In this document: positions 24,834-39,200 of the stretch, piece by piece
Layout: each line of letters begins with the position of its first letter
Numbering within the stretch: the first letter of the stretch is position 1
Source of the DNA: Rachycentron canadum
Taxonomy: Eukaryota; Chordata; Actinopteri; Carangiformes; Rachycentridae
DNA: 64,000 nucleotides
Reading direction: 5' to 3'
Assembly (NCBI GenBank): GCA_038496675.1
Contig: CM076668.1
Coordinates: 4,138,627 to 4,202,626, forward strand
Made by a program: the position numbers and the translations under genes
Notes under the pieces: generated by a model
The model's input: the letters and a program-made list of their open reading frames with translations, nothing else
The model's database searches: none
What the model was told of the DNA's origin: nothing

Positions 24834-27800
24834 AGGGGGGGGGGGATAGTTGTGTAGATGCACCATACCTTGGCTCTCATGGCCCTCTCTGCCTCTAGCT
24901 CCTCCTCCAGCTCCTCGATGCGGGCCTGAAGACAGAGAAAGAGTTTGACTGAAATATAAAATATGAGCAGGATATCTGAAGCTCAGCTGCTCTGGTTTCA
25001 CTCCGACAGAGAACAAACGGGGCGTCACCTCTGCAGATTGTTTGCTATTTCAGGGTGACACTTGTGTGTGGTGAGGCTTGCCGTCTCATATATATATTCT
25101 CTGCTCACTCCGGGGATTCAACGCGCCTCTGGCTTTTTCCTCAGGTAGCAATTTAGAGCAAGAATGTCCGTGGCCACCATCATTATCGGTATTCTGACCC
25201 AGGGCTCGGCCTGCTATGTCCGGTCAGCACCACCAGAAAGCAATGGTGCCATTTTCATGACATTCGAGGAATTTGTGTTATGTTTTTGCTTTGACTTGGT
25301 TTTACAGTCCTGGATGGAAGTTAAGTGATGCTTTCTTTACCAGGCGGAAACCAAGGACCAAAAACACAGTGTAGGAGCCACGGTGACTGTGATCCGATCT
25401 CATTCAGTCAGTCTGGGTTATACTTTTTCTCACCTCTACTCTCTGTGTCTGGGGAAAATGTCAATCTAAGTGAGGTCATTTCCTGGCTAAATAAAATAAA
25501 GAAATTCAACATCAATGTTTTAGTAAAACAAAACCCTAATATATTGAAATGATTGACGTTGTAGCAACGATGCCATATCATTTACAACAGTGTTATAATG
25601 TAGTTTTAATAACTTATACACAATCATAGAAAAAGTTGTTCACAAATAATAAACACTGACTAAACATCAAACAAAGCATTAATTAATCATTTTTACGTGA
25701 CTTATACATGTTGAATAAGAAATGTATTATTTGACTAAATCTGAACTTTACTTTGCTGGTGCTGGTTATAAGACGTAAAACTGCTGGTTACAGTTAGTGA
25801 TGGAAAGTAAGTACCAAGGCTATTATTGTTAATTACAACTAATGAAAAAATGAAAAAAAAAAACAGTTTTTTTTTCGTTAACTGAAACAAAAATAATAAT
25901 AATGAGGGTTTGATAAAAAAAAAAACAAAAAAAAAAACAAACAAACAAACAAAGAAAAAGAAACTGTCAGTTTATTTCATACATCAGCCAAGTTTTATTT
26001 AGATATGAAATCTTAGCGGTGTCACCCGGAGCCGTATCTCACAGCTGATTGGCTCTCAGCATACCACCAGTACGTGTGACCTTCAAGTTTCCTCAACATC
26101 CAATGTGTTAATGACGTCTAGTTTTTTATTGATTAACTGCAGTGATGAACCACGGAGCTGCAGCTGCTACAACTATTCACGTTGAGCCGCTTCATCTAAA
26201 TAAATAAAATCTTTATTTTTTACATTATTTCCTAAATCACCTATATTACAAAAAAAAAAAAAAAAAAAACCTAACTGAATTTGATCAAAACTAAGCAACC
26301 AAAACTTAACATCTTAGCAACTTCACTGAACATCTAAACATGAGGGAGAATTGAATCGCTCTCTATTCATAAAAGTTGATTGATTTCACCCTGCTCCTCC
26401 ATAGTGATATATTATAGTGCGAGACTCTGTGGGGTCATTCTGATGCTGATACTTAACTATCAGGTCCCATTTTAAAAGCAGGTCTTTTATTTTATTTGAC
26501 TCTGCCCCGACATGTAAAACAATCAGAGTGATCCAACATAAATAAATCAGCAGCAGAAACAAACTGCTTCACTCATCCTGAGCCACTAATAAAGCCGCTA
26601 ATAAAAATGTATTGTTGCTTTTCCAACGCGGCCGCATCCTTCCAAGTTGTGTCATGTTCTGCGCTATCTCCAGTTTCTATCTAGGTCTTGGTGTCAGGAA
26701 GCGTGTCTGACATGGCGTGTGGCCCCGGGGCCAAACATCTCGACAAGCTGATGTGCTGAAAGCCGCCTGCCAGTGACACGGCAAGCAAAGCTCCTCAAAC
26801 ATGAAACCATAAGACGTTTTAGATCCAAATAAACACAGAGAGGAGGAATCATCCTGTACTTGTACCATGTTTGATTCATTACAATGCAGAGTTCAGATAA
26901 ATACTTTAGAAAAAGAGACAAATAAAAGACAGATAAAAGTCATTAAGCAGCATCTTGCTCTGCTTTTGTAAAAGCTTAAAGAAAGTGAAATAAAAACTCA
27001 CATGCCAGCGCAGGACATCTGCAGAGAGAACAGCCATGGTGAGGCAGCAGCAGCCCAACTGACTGACTGACTGTCCCACACACACTCAAACATACACTAA
27101 CACACACACACACACACACACTGCTGTTGATCCCCTCCGGCATTTTACTGTCCACACCCCCTCATGCATGCACAGCCTGTTTCTGTCTCAGAGTTCCCCA
27201 CTCACATATCTGTTTCTTGTTAAATTCCTACTTTCCACGGCCTCAGACCAGCCTCGGCATAAAGACTGTGGCTCTAATACAATTGTAGAAAACACAGTGT
27301 GCTGACAGTGTCAGGATGATCCAGACTGTTTGGATAAACTCAATTTGGGCTGTTTATCTGAGGCAGAGAGCGTTTACACATCGATTCACTTCACTTTTCT
27401 AAATGAAATTATCCCATGTCAACGTTTCTACTTGAAACAATTAGTCCATCACTGCTGAGAACAGTCGAAGGCTTTAACCTCCAGAACTGCATGTGATAAT
27501 TGTTTGTGCTTAAAGTTTTCTTTTTTCCACTGCGCTCTGAAACTATAATAATTATCCATAAATTGCAATCAGATGTGGCCTCATGGCTGATGTCTCCCCC
27601 CCTGAGCCTGTGTCTGAGGGGATGTTCAGGGAAGTGGGCGGTAACATCCTGTCAGACCCCCCCCCCCCATCAGTTGAAGAGTTGAAAGAGCCAAAAAAAC
27701 TGGAAGCCCTGCCCCTGCCCCACCTGCTGAAGGGTCCACCCTACTGTCCACACATGCTCAGATAATTCAGCTCCCTGCAGTGGCGCAGTAATCTCCTGTA

Positions 27801-30156
27801 AATGCCTTCAGATGGCAGTGCACAGCCTCAAACAGCAGAGGTTGGGGTTGTTTGATCGTCCAGGTGATGATCGGTCCTGTTGACCCGTTTTCCAGGTGAT
27901 AACATCACTTTCTCTGTTTAGTCTACGGCTGAGTCAGATATAAAACGATGCCACTATTATCCTTTGATTGAGTTACTGTTGCAGCTACAGGAAATGCATC
28001 ATTAGATACACTCCCTGATTTTCATACAATAACCCACAGTGTTGAGTTCAAATCCCCAAACTTCCTTCTCATCTTGCTGCTGCTTTAAAACTCAGCTGTC
28101 AACAGTGAGGTGGGAGGGAAGCTGCTCATCTGGGACGAACTTAGCTGGATCTCCCCTCACTAAGGTATAAAGGTCTAACTACACACAGTGCAGAGTGGGG
28201 TCTGGGTTTATTGTATTACAACCTAAAGTGTATTTTGTTATGCTTTTGCATTCTGGTGTCACTGTGTAGTCTGTATAGATCCTGTGTACAGGGGTGGGTC
28301 TAGAAAATTTTTGGTGGGGGTCCACGCCATGCCACCGATCATGATCATATTGTTTATTTAATGTAAAAAGGAACGCAACACAAGCAACCTCGCATTTTCA
28401 CTTTCATCGTGCTGGCCTGGGATGGATGGATGTGTGGATGTATCTGCCACCATAGCCCATACATAGCTGGCACATGGGGTGGCCAATGAGATTATAAGGG
28501 TGGTCCGTGCCACCTCCAGCCACCATGTTGGCCCCGCCCATGCCTGTATAACCAAAACTGTTAGACCTTCATGCCAGCCCTCAGTCAGCACCTCCTGCTG
28601 CAGTGCAGGTTGCCAGCTGCAGTCAGAGAGAGCAGGTTTTATTGTGGGTCTTTGTACAGGCACTGTGTTACCAAACATGGAAGCTTCGCTGTGATAACAA
28701 GGCTCTGGAAAGTTGTTGAGGAATTAATACCTCCACACACTGCTCCTCCCCCCGAAGCTTTTTGCTAACCCTCAGATAAGATTTTTAAACGCTACATTGT
28801 TTTTGACTTGATTTAGCCTGAAGACATCAGTGTCTGCTGGAGGTTTAAAAAGGCAACTGTTTTTTAATGTCCACAACTTCACGAGGTGATAATTTGTCAA
28901 TATTGTGTTTACAGCTTTTCCTGTTGCCACAGGCCAGCATCCACGGATATGAGTGAGTGAGATCGTCCAAGTATTTTCCAATTGGCGGTTACTCTTTCAA
29001 GCTGATTTGACACAGTCTCTTTTTCATCATTAGGGGGCGTTGGGCGTTACTGGACTACACGATAATACAAATTCAGCACTTCCCATAACTGTTTCAAATT
29101 AAAATCCCTCTAGCTATTCAGTGGACAGAAAACCTACTTTTAAATGGGGCTTTTATGACTGTGCTCACGTGCAGCACTAAGTGTATTGTCACATTTCCTG
29201 TTGCTGGCTTTTCAAATCAAAAGTTATATTATTTATTTTTGTGGGGATGGAAAGGGAGCAATGAAATGCAGCAGGAAGTCCAGCTGGGCAGCAGTTGAAC
29301 CACTGGTCTAACAGGAAATGGAGTCTCACTGTCAGCGCTTGTGGTCCTTTGACAACAGTACATTTATTTTTATGTTCAGACCACATTTTGCTGCTGCATG
29401 TTGAGGTTATTTCTATGAAATATTTATATATAATAAAATCTGGCTGCACCAGCTATGGCACTGAGAGGGGGTTTAATTAATATTCTGTTATGTCGTGTCA
29501 CCACATCCCTCAGTAAAGAATAGGAACATGGTGGGTCCAGGAAAGAAATTCTCCCTTGGACTTTTCTTTTGTTTTCACAAATCACAGCCTCACATGTTCC
29601 AGCCATGTATGAATTTTATCTTTCTTTATTATTTATTTCCTATTTTTTTAGTTCCAGCCAACTAAATTTTATTTACTTCCTTTTGTCTGAGGTGAAAGTA
29701 AAAATCTCAGATATTTCAAAACAGCACAGAGGAAAATGAGAGTGTCTGAAAAGCTTTACCTGAAGGTCAGATTGTTATCACCACTATGACGAAACACCTC
29801 CAGTGAAACATCTGGTATAAAGCAAGACTTCAGGGCATGACTGAGCTTAATCTCCTCAGATTGTGATGACCCTTTACAGCACTGACGATAACTGTTTAAC
29901 GACCATGTAATAAAACCACTAAGGAGCATGAGGCTGTTGTAAGAAACCAGCACCGTGGGCCTGACCCCTGTTACCTGCCTTCAAGCTGTGTTACAACAGT
30001 GACGAGGGGGAGGCGACGTCATCATTAAAGATACACAAAGCCATCTCTGTCATTCTGCTCAAGTGTGTGGATACGCTCATGTGACCTTTACGTCAAAACC
30101 AGACTGAGTGGGCAACAGAGAGGCCGTCCTCTCAGCTGGCTGGACACCTGCATCTT

Positions 30157-30208
<52 letters not shown>

Positions 30209-33200
30209 GGCACACAGAGACACACATACTGCATAATAGCCTCATTGTGAGATAGGGAGAATGCCAAAGCTACAGTAAATGTGAAAACATGTCCGACCTC
30301 AAAGACACAGATTACCTTTTAGTCCACAAAGATGCTCGTTATTCTTTCCCCGATGAAACTGTGGAGCAAACATCAGGCTCCCAGAGGCCTCGGCAGAGCC
30401 ACCTCAACTTTGAAACTACCCTTACTCTTATTGTCTCTCGCTCTCTCTCTCAGGCCCTCTGTTGCTCCATTGAAGGGACAGACACAGACAAAACACATTA
30501 TCTCCATCATGCTCCAGTGACACAGATAAAAGCTCTCAGACTTGCTTGATTCTATCAGGATGGCACAGTGAGATTCACATGAAAAGCCTTAGTATAAACT
30601 TCACTGACTTCTGTACAGAGGCAGACTAAACACCGGAGTAAATAGAGCACTAAAACCAATGTAATCCAAACATTATAGGGTCCTAATCATAATTCTACAA
30701 TGATTATGTGCTACATGGGCCTTTTGGAGATGTAATCCCACATTTGCATCCTTAAATTTACACTTTATTGGCTTTGGCAACCCACCGTTGCGTCAAGTCG
30801 GTTTGTGAATTACCAATTTAAAGCCTCCAGTTTGTAATTTGTCTCTCGGCCATCTTCGTTTTTTGAAACCAGAACAAACCATACATGGAGGAGAAGGTGG
30901 AGCTCAGAAGGAGTGAGGGGTGGATCTGACCTGCTCTGTACTCTATCCTGATTGTGTGGTACAGTCTGTCAATCACACAGTAGCCAACCCCTAATACATA
31001 CCCTGCTTTTCCTCTAAATGGGACCATCATTTGAATGTGAACATCATGTGGTATTGGAGAAGATTTCAAACCATAGAGAGACCATAAACTCATTAGGAAA
31101 ACGTTTACTGAGGTAATAATCAACTGGGAAGCAGGGCTGTTTTCCTATACACTTCAACACAATCTGACTTTTTACAACCACTGGAGTATTTCAGCGTTGG
31201 CTTCATTTTTATTGACTGTTTATTTGCAGGTATTTGCTCATAAACTGAAGAACTGGACTCCAAAGTCAAACCGCCAATTGTGTTAAAAAGTCAGGTTGTC
31301 AAAGCCATTCGAGTGTATTGTCTGGTAATAATGAATGTTTATAGTAAAGAGATTGGAGAACTGCTCAATAAATGCTTGAGAAAATATCAGTGAATCACAA
31401 TGACAATGGCCATAGACGGTCATTGAAATTTAATCTCCATACAGTGCAGAGACTGAACTTTAACGATTCATCTGAAAAGTAGCTCATATGTCGAAGTAAG
31501 ATTTTAAATGATTCCATTGCTCTGCCCTCAGCTCACAATAGTCAACCATTAAGTCATTCACTCCGGTGACCTTGTGATGGAAACTTCCATGTTAGAGATC
31601 TTGAAAAGAGCTGGAAATGTTGCTTACTTTAACTCCCCCCAACTGCATCTAGTGACACCATTGGAGGGAGGCAGGAGATGGTTATCAGTTTGGATGTAGG
31701 CGGTGTGTTTTAACCTTCTCCTGACAGGCGTGGAGCTGTGAAATGGCTCCTCCAATCACAGAGCAGATCCCAGAAGATCTGTTGAAAGCCAGGAATGTAT
31801 CTCAAAGCTACGGCTGAGCTCCCTGATTTCCAGCTATTCCCACCAAATATTGTCCTGTTACTACTGATCAGTTCCTCTTTTCTGTGTAAAGGAGTTTTTA
31901 AGGCAAAACTCAACCTTTATCACTGCGTATGATACTTTTGTATCTGTGTATCCTGAGTGTAGGAGCCAAATAAGATGTTTTGAATGACCAGACCTGATCA
32001 GTTGTTATTCAGTGTGCATTGGGTGTCACTGTGCTATTTTTGAGGTCAGGTACGTAGGTATATATGTAGGAAATGCACTGCTGTGCTCAGGTGGTTCGAC
32101 CTGGGTCAGTTTTCGACCACTGTGGTGCAAAAGACTGTTAGGATTTTGTTCAATGGAAACATCTGGTATTTGTCTACATTGAAGAATTTAATGTTACACA
32201 TAAGAAGGGGGCTTGGACCTTTAGTTGAGTTATTCACCTCATGATCAGTCTTGAAATCCAGCTGCTGGTAGAAGCTTTGACCATTTGTACCTGTACTGGA
32301 TGAGATGTGCAATTTTGCAGCTCTTTTTGCCAATTTTTTTTTAAAATAGAGGCTGCGGACAGAAGGAAAATAGCATTCCTGCTGTCAGGCAGATGACTGT
32401 CAAACAAGAAGGGAAGGACTTTATATTAGATCATATAAAGTCCTTTCCTTTCTATCTTTGCAATGAGGAAACTAGTCTAGAGATTACAAAATTATTTTAG
32501 GCAAGCTCAATATGCTTAAAAGGCCCTAATTTGAGAATATCACCGCACTGTGAAGCTTAAACAAGTGACCTGCTGGGGTCAGTCAGTGATTAGCATAAAT
32601 TAGCATAGCTTCTCACAATCCTCGAGACCAACCTGCCTCCTGCCTACAAAGCCTGTTTGCTGTTGCAGAGCATCTGCTGTGCTCTAAACAATGTCTCACA
32701 CACCAGATGGATGTTATGTTCACTGACCTGCAGCTCCTTGCTCTTCCTCTGCAGACCAGTGTTCAGAGCCTCCTCTGCTTCCAGCTTGGAGCTGGTGCTG
32801 CTGATCTCCAGATCTTTCCTGCAGCGAGATAAAGAGATTATGAACTAAAGCAGATGAATTCCAGTCCCTTCAAACACTTGAATTACCACACAGGTCATTT
32901 CATATAGGCCCATGTTTACTGTCATACCAACTGAAAGGCAGAATCAACAAATTAAAAAGTTAAAGGCCACTTCAGTTTGCTTTAATTGGAGCAAACGCCA
33001 TCCAGTCAAGATTGAATCATGCCATTAAATTTAACTTTGATTCTATTCACTGCGATGGAAAGAATTGTTCTTTTTTTTTTCCTTCTCTTGGTTTTTTTCC
33101 GTTTCCATTTACACGTGGATCATGCATTAGTTTGTTTGCGTACAAGCGGTGCCAACATATTTAAGATCAAAGCATCATGCTAATAAAGCTTTATTGAAAA

Positions 33201-36200
33201 TAAAGTGAGTGACAGATTCTCTCCTGATAGAGACTGTTTGAAAAACAGCCCCTTAGCAACAAGGTGAGTCAGCGTCTTAATTAATGTTGGAGAGATTCAC
33301 GATGCCAAAGAGAACAAGTTTTAACTTCAGAAAACTTCATAACTGAGGTCATATTGTTCCCCATTGTATACATGTGTATGTAACGTGTGTGTGTGTGTGT
33401 GTGTTCACTAACAGTCAGCTCCTGTCCTCATTTGATTGTTGCTGCGAGGTAAAATACAGACAGTGATTCCAGGGCAGAAAGCAACATGTTGGGATTTTAG
33501 TGAGGGGGACACTGGACTGAGGAGCAGGTATATTACATATTATAGCCTCCCAGAGTCTAGCTCTTCTGCCTCAGGACAGGAGCATGACATCAGACTGTCG
33601 GGGGGGTTGGAGTCCATCATTGTGTCTCTTTCCTGGGGTGAACAGATACGATCAGAGCAGCTTTCCATTCAGTCCACTGACCTGTCGTCACACGTATCAG
33701 CTCTGAGTGCAAATGTTTACGAGGTTAGTTTATAGCACGCATAAACATTTAGGCCAACTATGAGGTCAGCTACGATCATAAATATATTTGGAAAATATAT
33801 TTAAAAATGTTGTTGATATACTATATATATTGATGCAGGTGTGTCTTCCTTTCGTCTATCGCTTTACGACTGGTCACACGTCACAGTATTATAATTTATC
33901 TACCTACAAAACCTACCTCTACCTACTCCCTACTACCTCTACTGTATCATTAAAAAGTTTTGGTCAAAATGCAAAGTATTGCAGAAATAGAAAATTTGAG
34001 CTGATGAAAAGCTAAGGGATCATCCTGAGGGGATAATGAATGTCTTTAACAACTCAAACTTCACTGAAACCCAAAAATGTAAACCATACGTCACTGTTGG
34101 TAAACATGTACAACATTTTATGTCGATCCCCTGAACATACGTTGGGGTATATCACCAAAGTCTTTAGGTTTTATCCTCTGGGGACCATGAATGTCTCAAC
34201 CAATTTATCAGCGATGTATCTAATGCATCTGATAGCTCTTATTGAAAATCTAAATCCGCTTTTTAAACTTGTCAACATAAAGGTGACCACAGGAAAATTC
34301 AGAAATCATGGAAGTCTTTGTTTATTTTAGTCTTTTGTCACATCTACGGCCACGTACCAACACCACGAAAATAGATTTGATATTGACCAACAGCAGAATT
34401 TGATTTTGTGCTGCAGGCTTGGATTTTCCCACACATTGTAAACTCTGTGACATCGGTAGTGAGTGTGCCTTTGACTGACCTTTTGAGGAGGTCTTCCAGA
34501 CCACTCCTCATCTTCTCCATCTCCCCCAGACTGTCCTGAGTAGATCTGTTGTCACCTTCCAGCTTCCTCCGGCTCTTCTCCAGCTCGCCACGCTGAAGGC
34601 GCTCCAGCTGGTACTCCAACTGCAGCGTAAATGATTTAAACTGGGGCTCAACTGAAGACTGAAATGGACACTAATATTCTTTAAATGTAATTTCCAGTAG
34701 TTAAAATATTATGTGTCAGTAATCAATATCCTTTATGTCGACCAGTCATTATGTTTGACCATTTTTATGCATAAAATTACATGTATTCAGTTTTTCCCAG
34801 ATTTGCCAAGGCCTATTGGCTACCAGGGTTACAATTAAGTCAAATAACCTCAAGTTTCCGCTCCTCGTATTACTGTCAAACAGTCAGTTCTTAACCTTAA
34901 TATTACTACAGTATTGAACGTGCAGCATGTGTGTTTCTGTTGGGTTCAGACCAACATATTGGTCTTACATTGACCTTTGATTAACAATCAGTATTATGTA
35001 TTTAGTGTTGCAACAATGTTTTGAAGAGGATTTTGTTGTTACAATTTTACCTCTCTTCTCTGTACTTTTTAAAACACTATAGTGTATAATTAAAGTTATA
35101 TTACATACAGTCCATTTCCATAAGTTGAGATTAAAATTTTATCAAAATCTGTGCTAATCAAGATTTTTGTATTAACAATGGACCAAACTGTGTGTATATG
35201 AACTGAGTCAGTCATATCCATATCATTCAACTCTGTGATTCATCCCAGCATATTTCAGCTCTTTATTTTTAAAGGTCCATACAGTCTAAAGGTAGACATC
35301 CATTTCTTCTTTGATCATATATCAAGTCTAGGTACTATATTATAAGTGCTCGAACCAAATGCACACAGCCTGTATTCAGAAACTGAGCAGTGTTAAAATG
35401 AGCCATTAGGACTTTGTGATGTCACATGTCGTAAGCCCGGCCCACCTGGACCCACCATCCAACCATGCAGGATCTGGTTTCTCTGAGTGTTTTATCTGAA
35501 ATCTGCTTTATTTTTATTGGATCACTCAGAAAACATTCAGTCCCATGAGAAGAGAGTCGTTCTTCTCAGTCTCTGACTCAGAAGAGACTATTGTTACTAG
35601 AGCTCCAGAGAGAAGCCTGAGAGAGATGTAAAACTACACTGAGATGGTCTTTAGTTCTTTTTATGGAGATCAACACTTCAAATAAAACACTGGGGAAGAG
35701 TCAACCTTTAGGTGGCATTAAACTAAATTAGTTTGCTGACTTCATAATCTCTCTATTTACATATCAAAGATAACCATCTCCCATGTTTTTATCCCCACAG
35801 TGAATACACCTTAAGTCAAGTCGATATTCATAGATTTTATTGCCACTTGGGAACAGCACAACACTGACCTGGACAATAAGAGCAGCATTACCATTCATTT
35901 GGTTTTGCATTCCTGGCCCTTCCTTTAAGCTCTGTTTTGGTCTCCAAAATAACTGGGTGTTCAGCTGCAAAATCCTTTGCCATGTTCACCAGCTAGTTGC
36001 TAACTTTGTCTGTTATTTGGCACCAAACAGGTTGTGTACAGTGGGTTCATGAGAGCCTTTTTGTTAAAAACAACAGCTACCGTGGCTCAAAATAAGGTTA
36101 AACAATGCTGAACCACGCAGTTATGGGCCAATAAACTGAAAGCTGAAAATTGCAACACCCTATAGAGCTGAGGGCAGCTGTAGATTTGGAAGATACCTCT

Positions 36201-39200
36201 TTCACATAGTCATTAGATCCTTAGTTACATAAATGCAGTGATTAGTGCAGCTTTAAATTGAGCTGAGTTACGTCAATGGCAAATGAAATGATTGGTTAGG
36301 TGTGAAATGAAAAGAAATATTCCAAGGACACATTGTAATTCTCTATATAACATAATTACTGATAAATATAAATGCATCAGATGTACTTACATCCTCAGCC
36401 TGCATCAGTATCTTGGTTTTCTCTTTGGTGAGTAAGTTCACTTTCTCCTCTTCGCTCTGCAGGTCCTCGATGGCCTGCTGTCGGGATGAAACAAGATGTC
36501 TGAGCCTGGGCCGCACGTGACCCTAAATCCTGAGTCTGAAGTTTGAAGTTTGAATCTTGAATCTGAGTGTCCATTTCACTGCCTCACATCCATCTGCCTG
36601 CCACATTGGCAGCTCCCAGAGATAGGGGTTGTTTGGTTGCAAAGGAAATGCCAGAAATTGTCTCTTGATCTGATGGATCAGAGGTTCTCTCTGTCTTTCC
36701 ATCAACTGGGAGCAAAAGTGCTGGAACAACCACATTCAGTGATTCTGAGCCTGAACTCACTGAAACAGCTGTAAAAGCCAAGACCATCCTAATCCTTGAA
36801 AAGTTTCTCTTTTTATTCAGGAATCCATCCATAATGTGAGACATGTTAAACAAACAGTAGGGAGATAATGAGGTTTGATGCTGAATTGCTACCACAGATT
36901 ACACAATGAAGCAGACTGCCACTGACGGTCAAAGCATCTGGGAGGGATTAGTGAGCAGGGCCTCTTATAGCTGCCACAGAGCATGATGAGGTTTATAAAG
37001 ATTTCTGAAGATTTCAAAGCATCTGCTTTGCTTTTGAGAGCGCAGTGCTGTGTGTGATAGGGAGAACATTCATCATGAGTGCCACTTCTGGCAGGTCTTC
37101 GAGCCGTATGGTTCTGTTTTCCTCAATTTATGTTTAATTCTCAGCGGAGCAGTAAGTGAGGTATCTCTGCATGAGACTAGCGACTAATAAACAGTCACAA
37201 ATAAAGACAAACAGACTTGCTGCCTAAGTACAGGTATAGTTTACACTGACTGAGCCTGACGTAAATCTTTACTAGAACTGACTCTGGTATACAGTACAGG
37301 AGACGGCCATGGTTCATTCTTTACATTGTTCATCCCGGAGTTTTCAGTCACATCTCATGGTCTTCATCAGTGGATAGAGTTTGTTCTGTTGCCATGGATA
37401 CCCAAGTAGGGGGCTTTGAAGTTACATACTGAAGCCACATGATGACAACTGAAATATTTACAGCATGTCTGAGCCTGGGCCGCACATGTGTGAAATCAGG
37501 AGAAAAATCAAGTAAGAGGACCATGAGTGTCCCTTGTTTTGATGGGGGTGAGTCAGTGGGGAGTGGATGGGTGTAAAAACTGCTTTAAACTTACGCCAAT
37601 TTACATGTGGAGGGAGATATGGCAAAAGTGTTAAAGGATTATTTTTCCAGCAAAATACAGCAAGACACATGATTAAGACACGGGATGTTTACTGTGTAAG
37701 CACATGTAGTTATAATAAGTTAACATTATAATATGTAACTTAACAACTAGACCCATCTTACATATGTTGTAGAGTTGTGTTCTCAAGTCACTGTCATATC
37801 CCCTCTGCTCATGTGTCATGTGTTGTGTTTGTTTGACAGAGGCTCAACATTGATTTTGATCCAGTCTGAAGTCACATTTTTAAGATCCTCATTTTCCACC
37901 TTGGTGTTTTTCAGCTCTGTATTTGAAGCAGACGTCTGGATCTGAACACAGCTGATCACGGACGTCCTGTGCCACGAAGAGTGTCGCTCAGTCACTGTAA
38001 ATGTGTTTAAATTGTTTTATTCAATGTTAACTGGTTATAATCAGTTGCTCTGTTTGTTGTGGAGAGGAGGAGACCTCTGTGGCTCCACAGAGGAGCCACC
38101 TCCGGGACCACCGACACTGAAGGGATCAGACTTATTTGATTTAATATCTCAATTTTGATGTTATCAGTTTCACCACTGGTATTTGAGGCTGATAAGACTC
38201 AATCAGGGTGTGTCCAAAGGTCTCAGTTTCTTTCTGTCCAGACTACAACACAACCCCGGAGTTTTCAAGATAAAATAGATCCAGCAGCATTTCTGAAGGT
38301 CTAGGGGTGTGTGGACGGAGAAAGAAATGCAGAGAGATTAATTTAAAACAATATATAAAAGAGGAGATGAGTTCGGAAATAAAATGTAGAAGAGATTAGT
38401 TTCAAATCAAAACATAGAAGACAAGCTGAAACACAGAAAAAGAGATTAAATGTAGAAATGGAGAGGTGTTTAAAAACAAAACGGAGAAGAAGAGATGAAT
38501 TTAAAATAAAATGTAGAGAGGGGTTTAAAATTGAAACACGGAACAAGTTTAAAACTAAATTGTAGTAGGGTGGACACAGCCTCATTTTAATTTTTTTTTC
38601 ATCTCTCTCTCTGAAGTCTCCCAACTCCAGTGCAATATTATATTGTTGTAATGGCCCTTTAGGACTGTATCACTGCGTACTGCACAGCCACATCCGACCC
38701 CATCCTGTTACAACACTCACTGTGCTCTCACCTGGCTGAGCTCCACCAGATGCTCTTTCTCCTTCTGGAGCTTCTGCACCACCTCGTCTTTCTGAAGAAG
38801 CTGCTCCGACAGCCTCCTCACCTCACTGTCTGATGACTGGAGAGGGGGGAGAGAGAGAAAGAGAGTGAGAGAGAGAAGTCATTTGATGATACATATTCAC
38901 CAAACCCATCTGCAAGAGTTTTTATTACATTTATCAGCACTTCTTGGTCTATTCTTCTTCCTGTGGTTAGTAGCAGGCAGCCATGATAGCTGGTGAAAAT
39001 CTGCAGGCTCTGACTTTTCAGCCGCAACATAAAACAATTATGTCCTTCTTAAGAACGTCACAGCTTTACATTTGCATGAGGAATGTCCTCCTGCTATTGT
39101 AGGTGGTCGCAGCCAGACATGTGTGATGGCTGAGGATCTGTTGGAGCTTTGTGTGCTCACATTAAACTGCAGAACGGACAGATGAGCGCTTGTTCGTTTG

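Larger units (their letters stand above)
20727..24868. other. myosin intron (4.1 kb)
   Basis: It contains a CA repeat (20739-20765), two SINE-like elements (21491-21615, 23478-23585), a purine-rich GGTAA-type tract (23264-23332) and a GT/G-run block (24784-24845). No exon was recognised. Confidence 0.65.
24926..32727. other. myosin intron (7.8 kb)
   Basis: It contains an A-rich repeat (about 25835-25955), an A-run (26251-26269), the candidate internal first exon (27002-27037), a possible DNA-transposon relic (from 28291), a CA repeat (30160-30206) and family-1 copy e (about 30822-31210). Confidence 0.65.

Noticed and set aside
28358..28678. 106-residue - strand ORF (starts [12 protein letters not shown])
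   Set aside because: No family resemblance and no splice context; it lies in what looks like a repeat.
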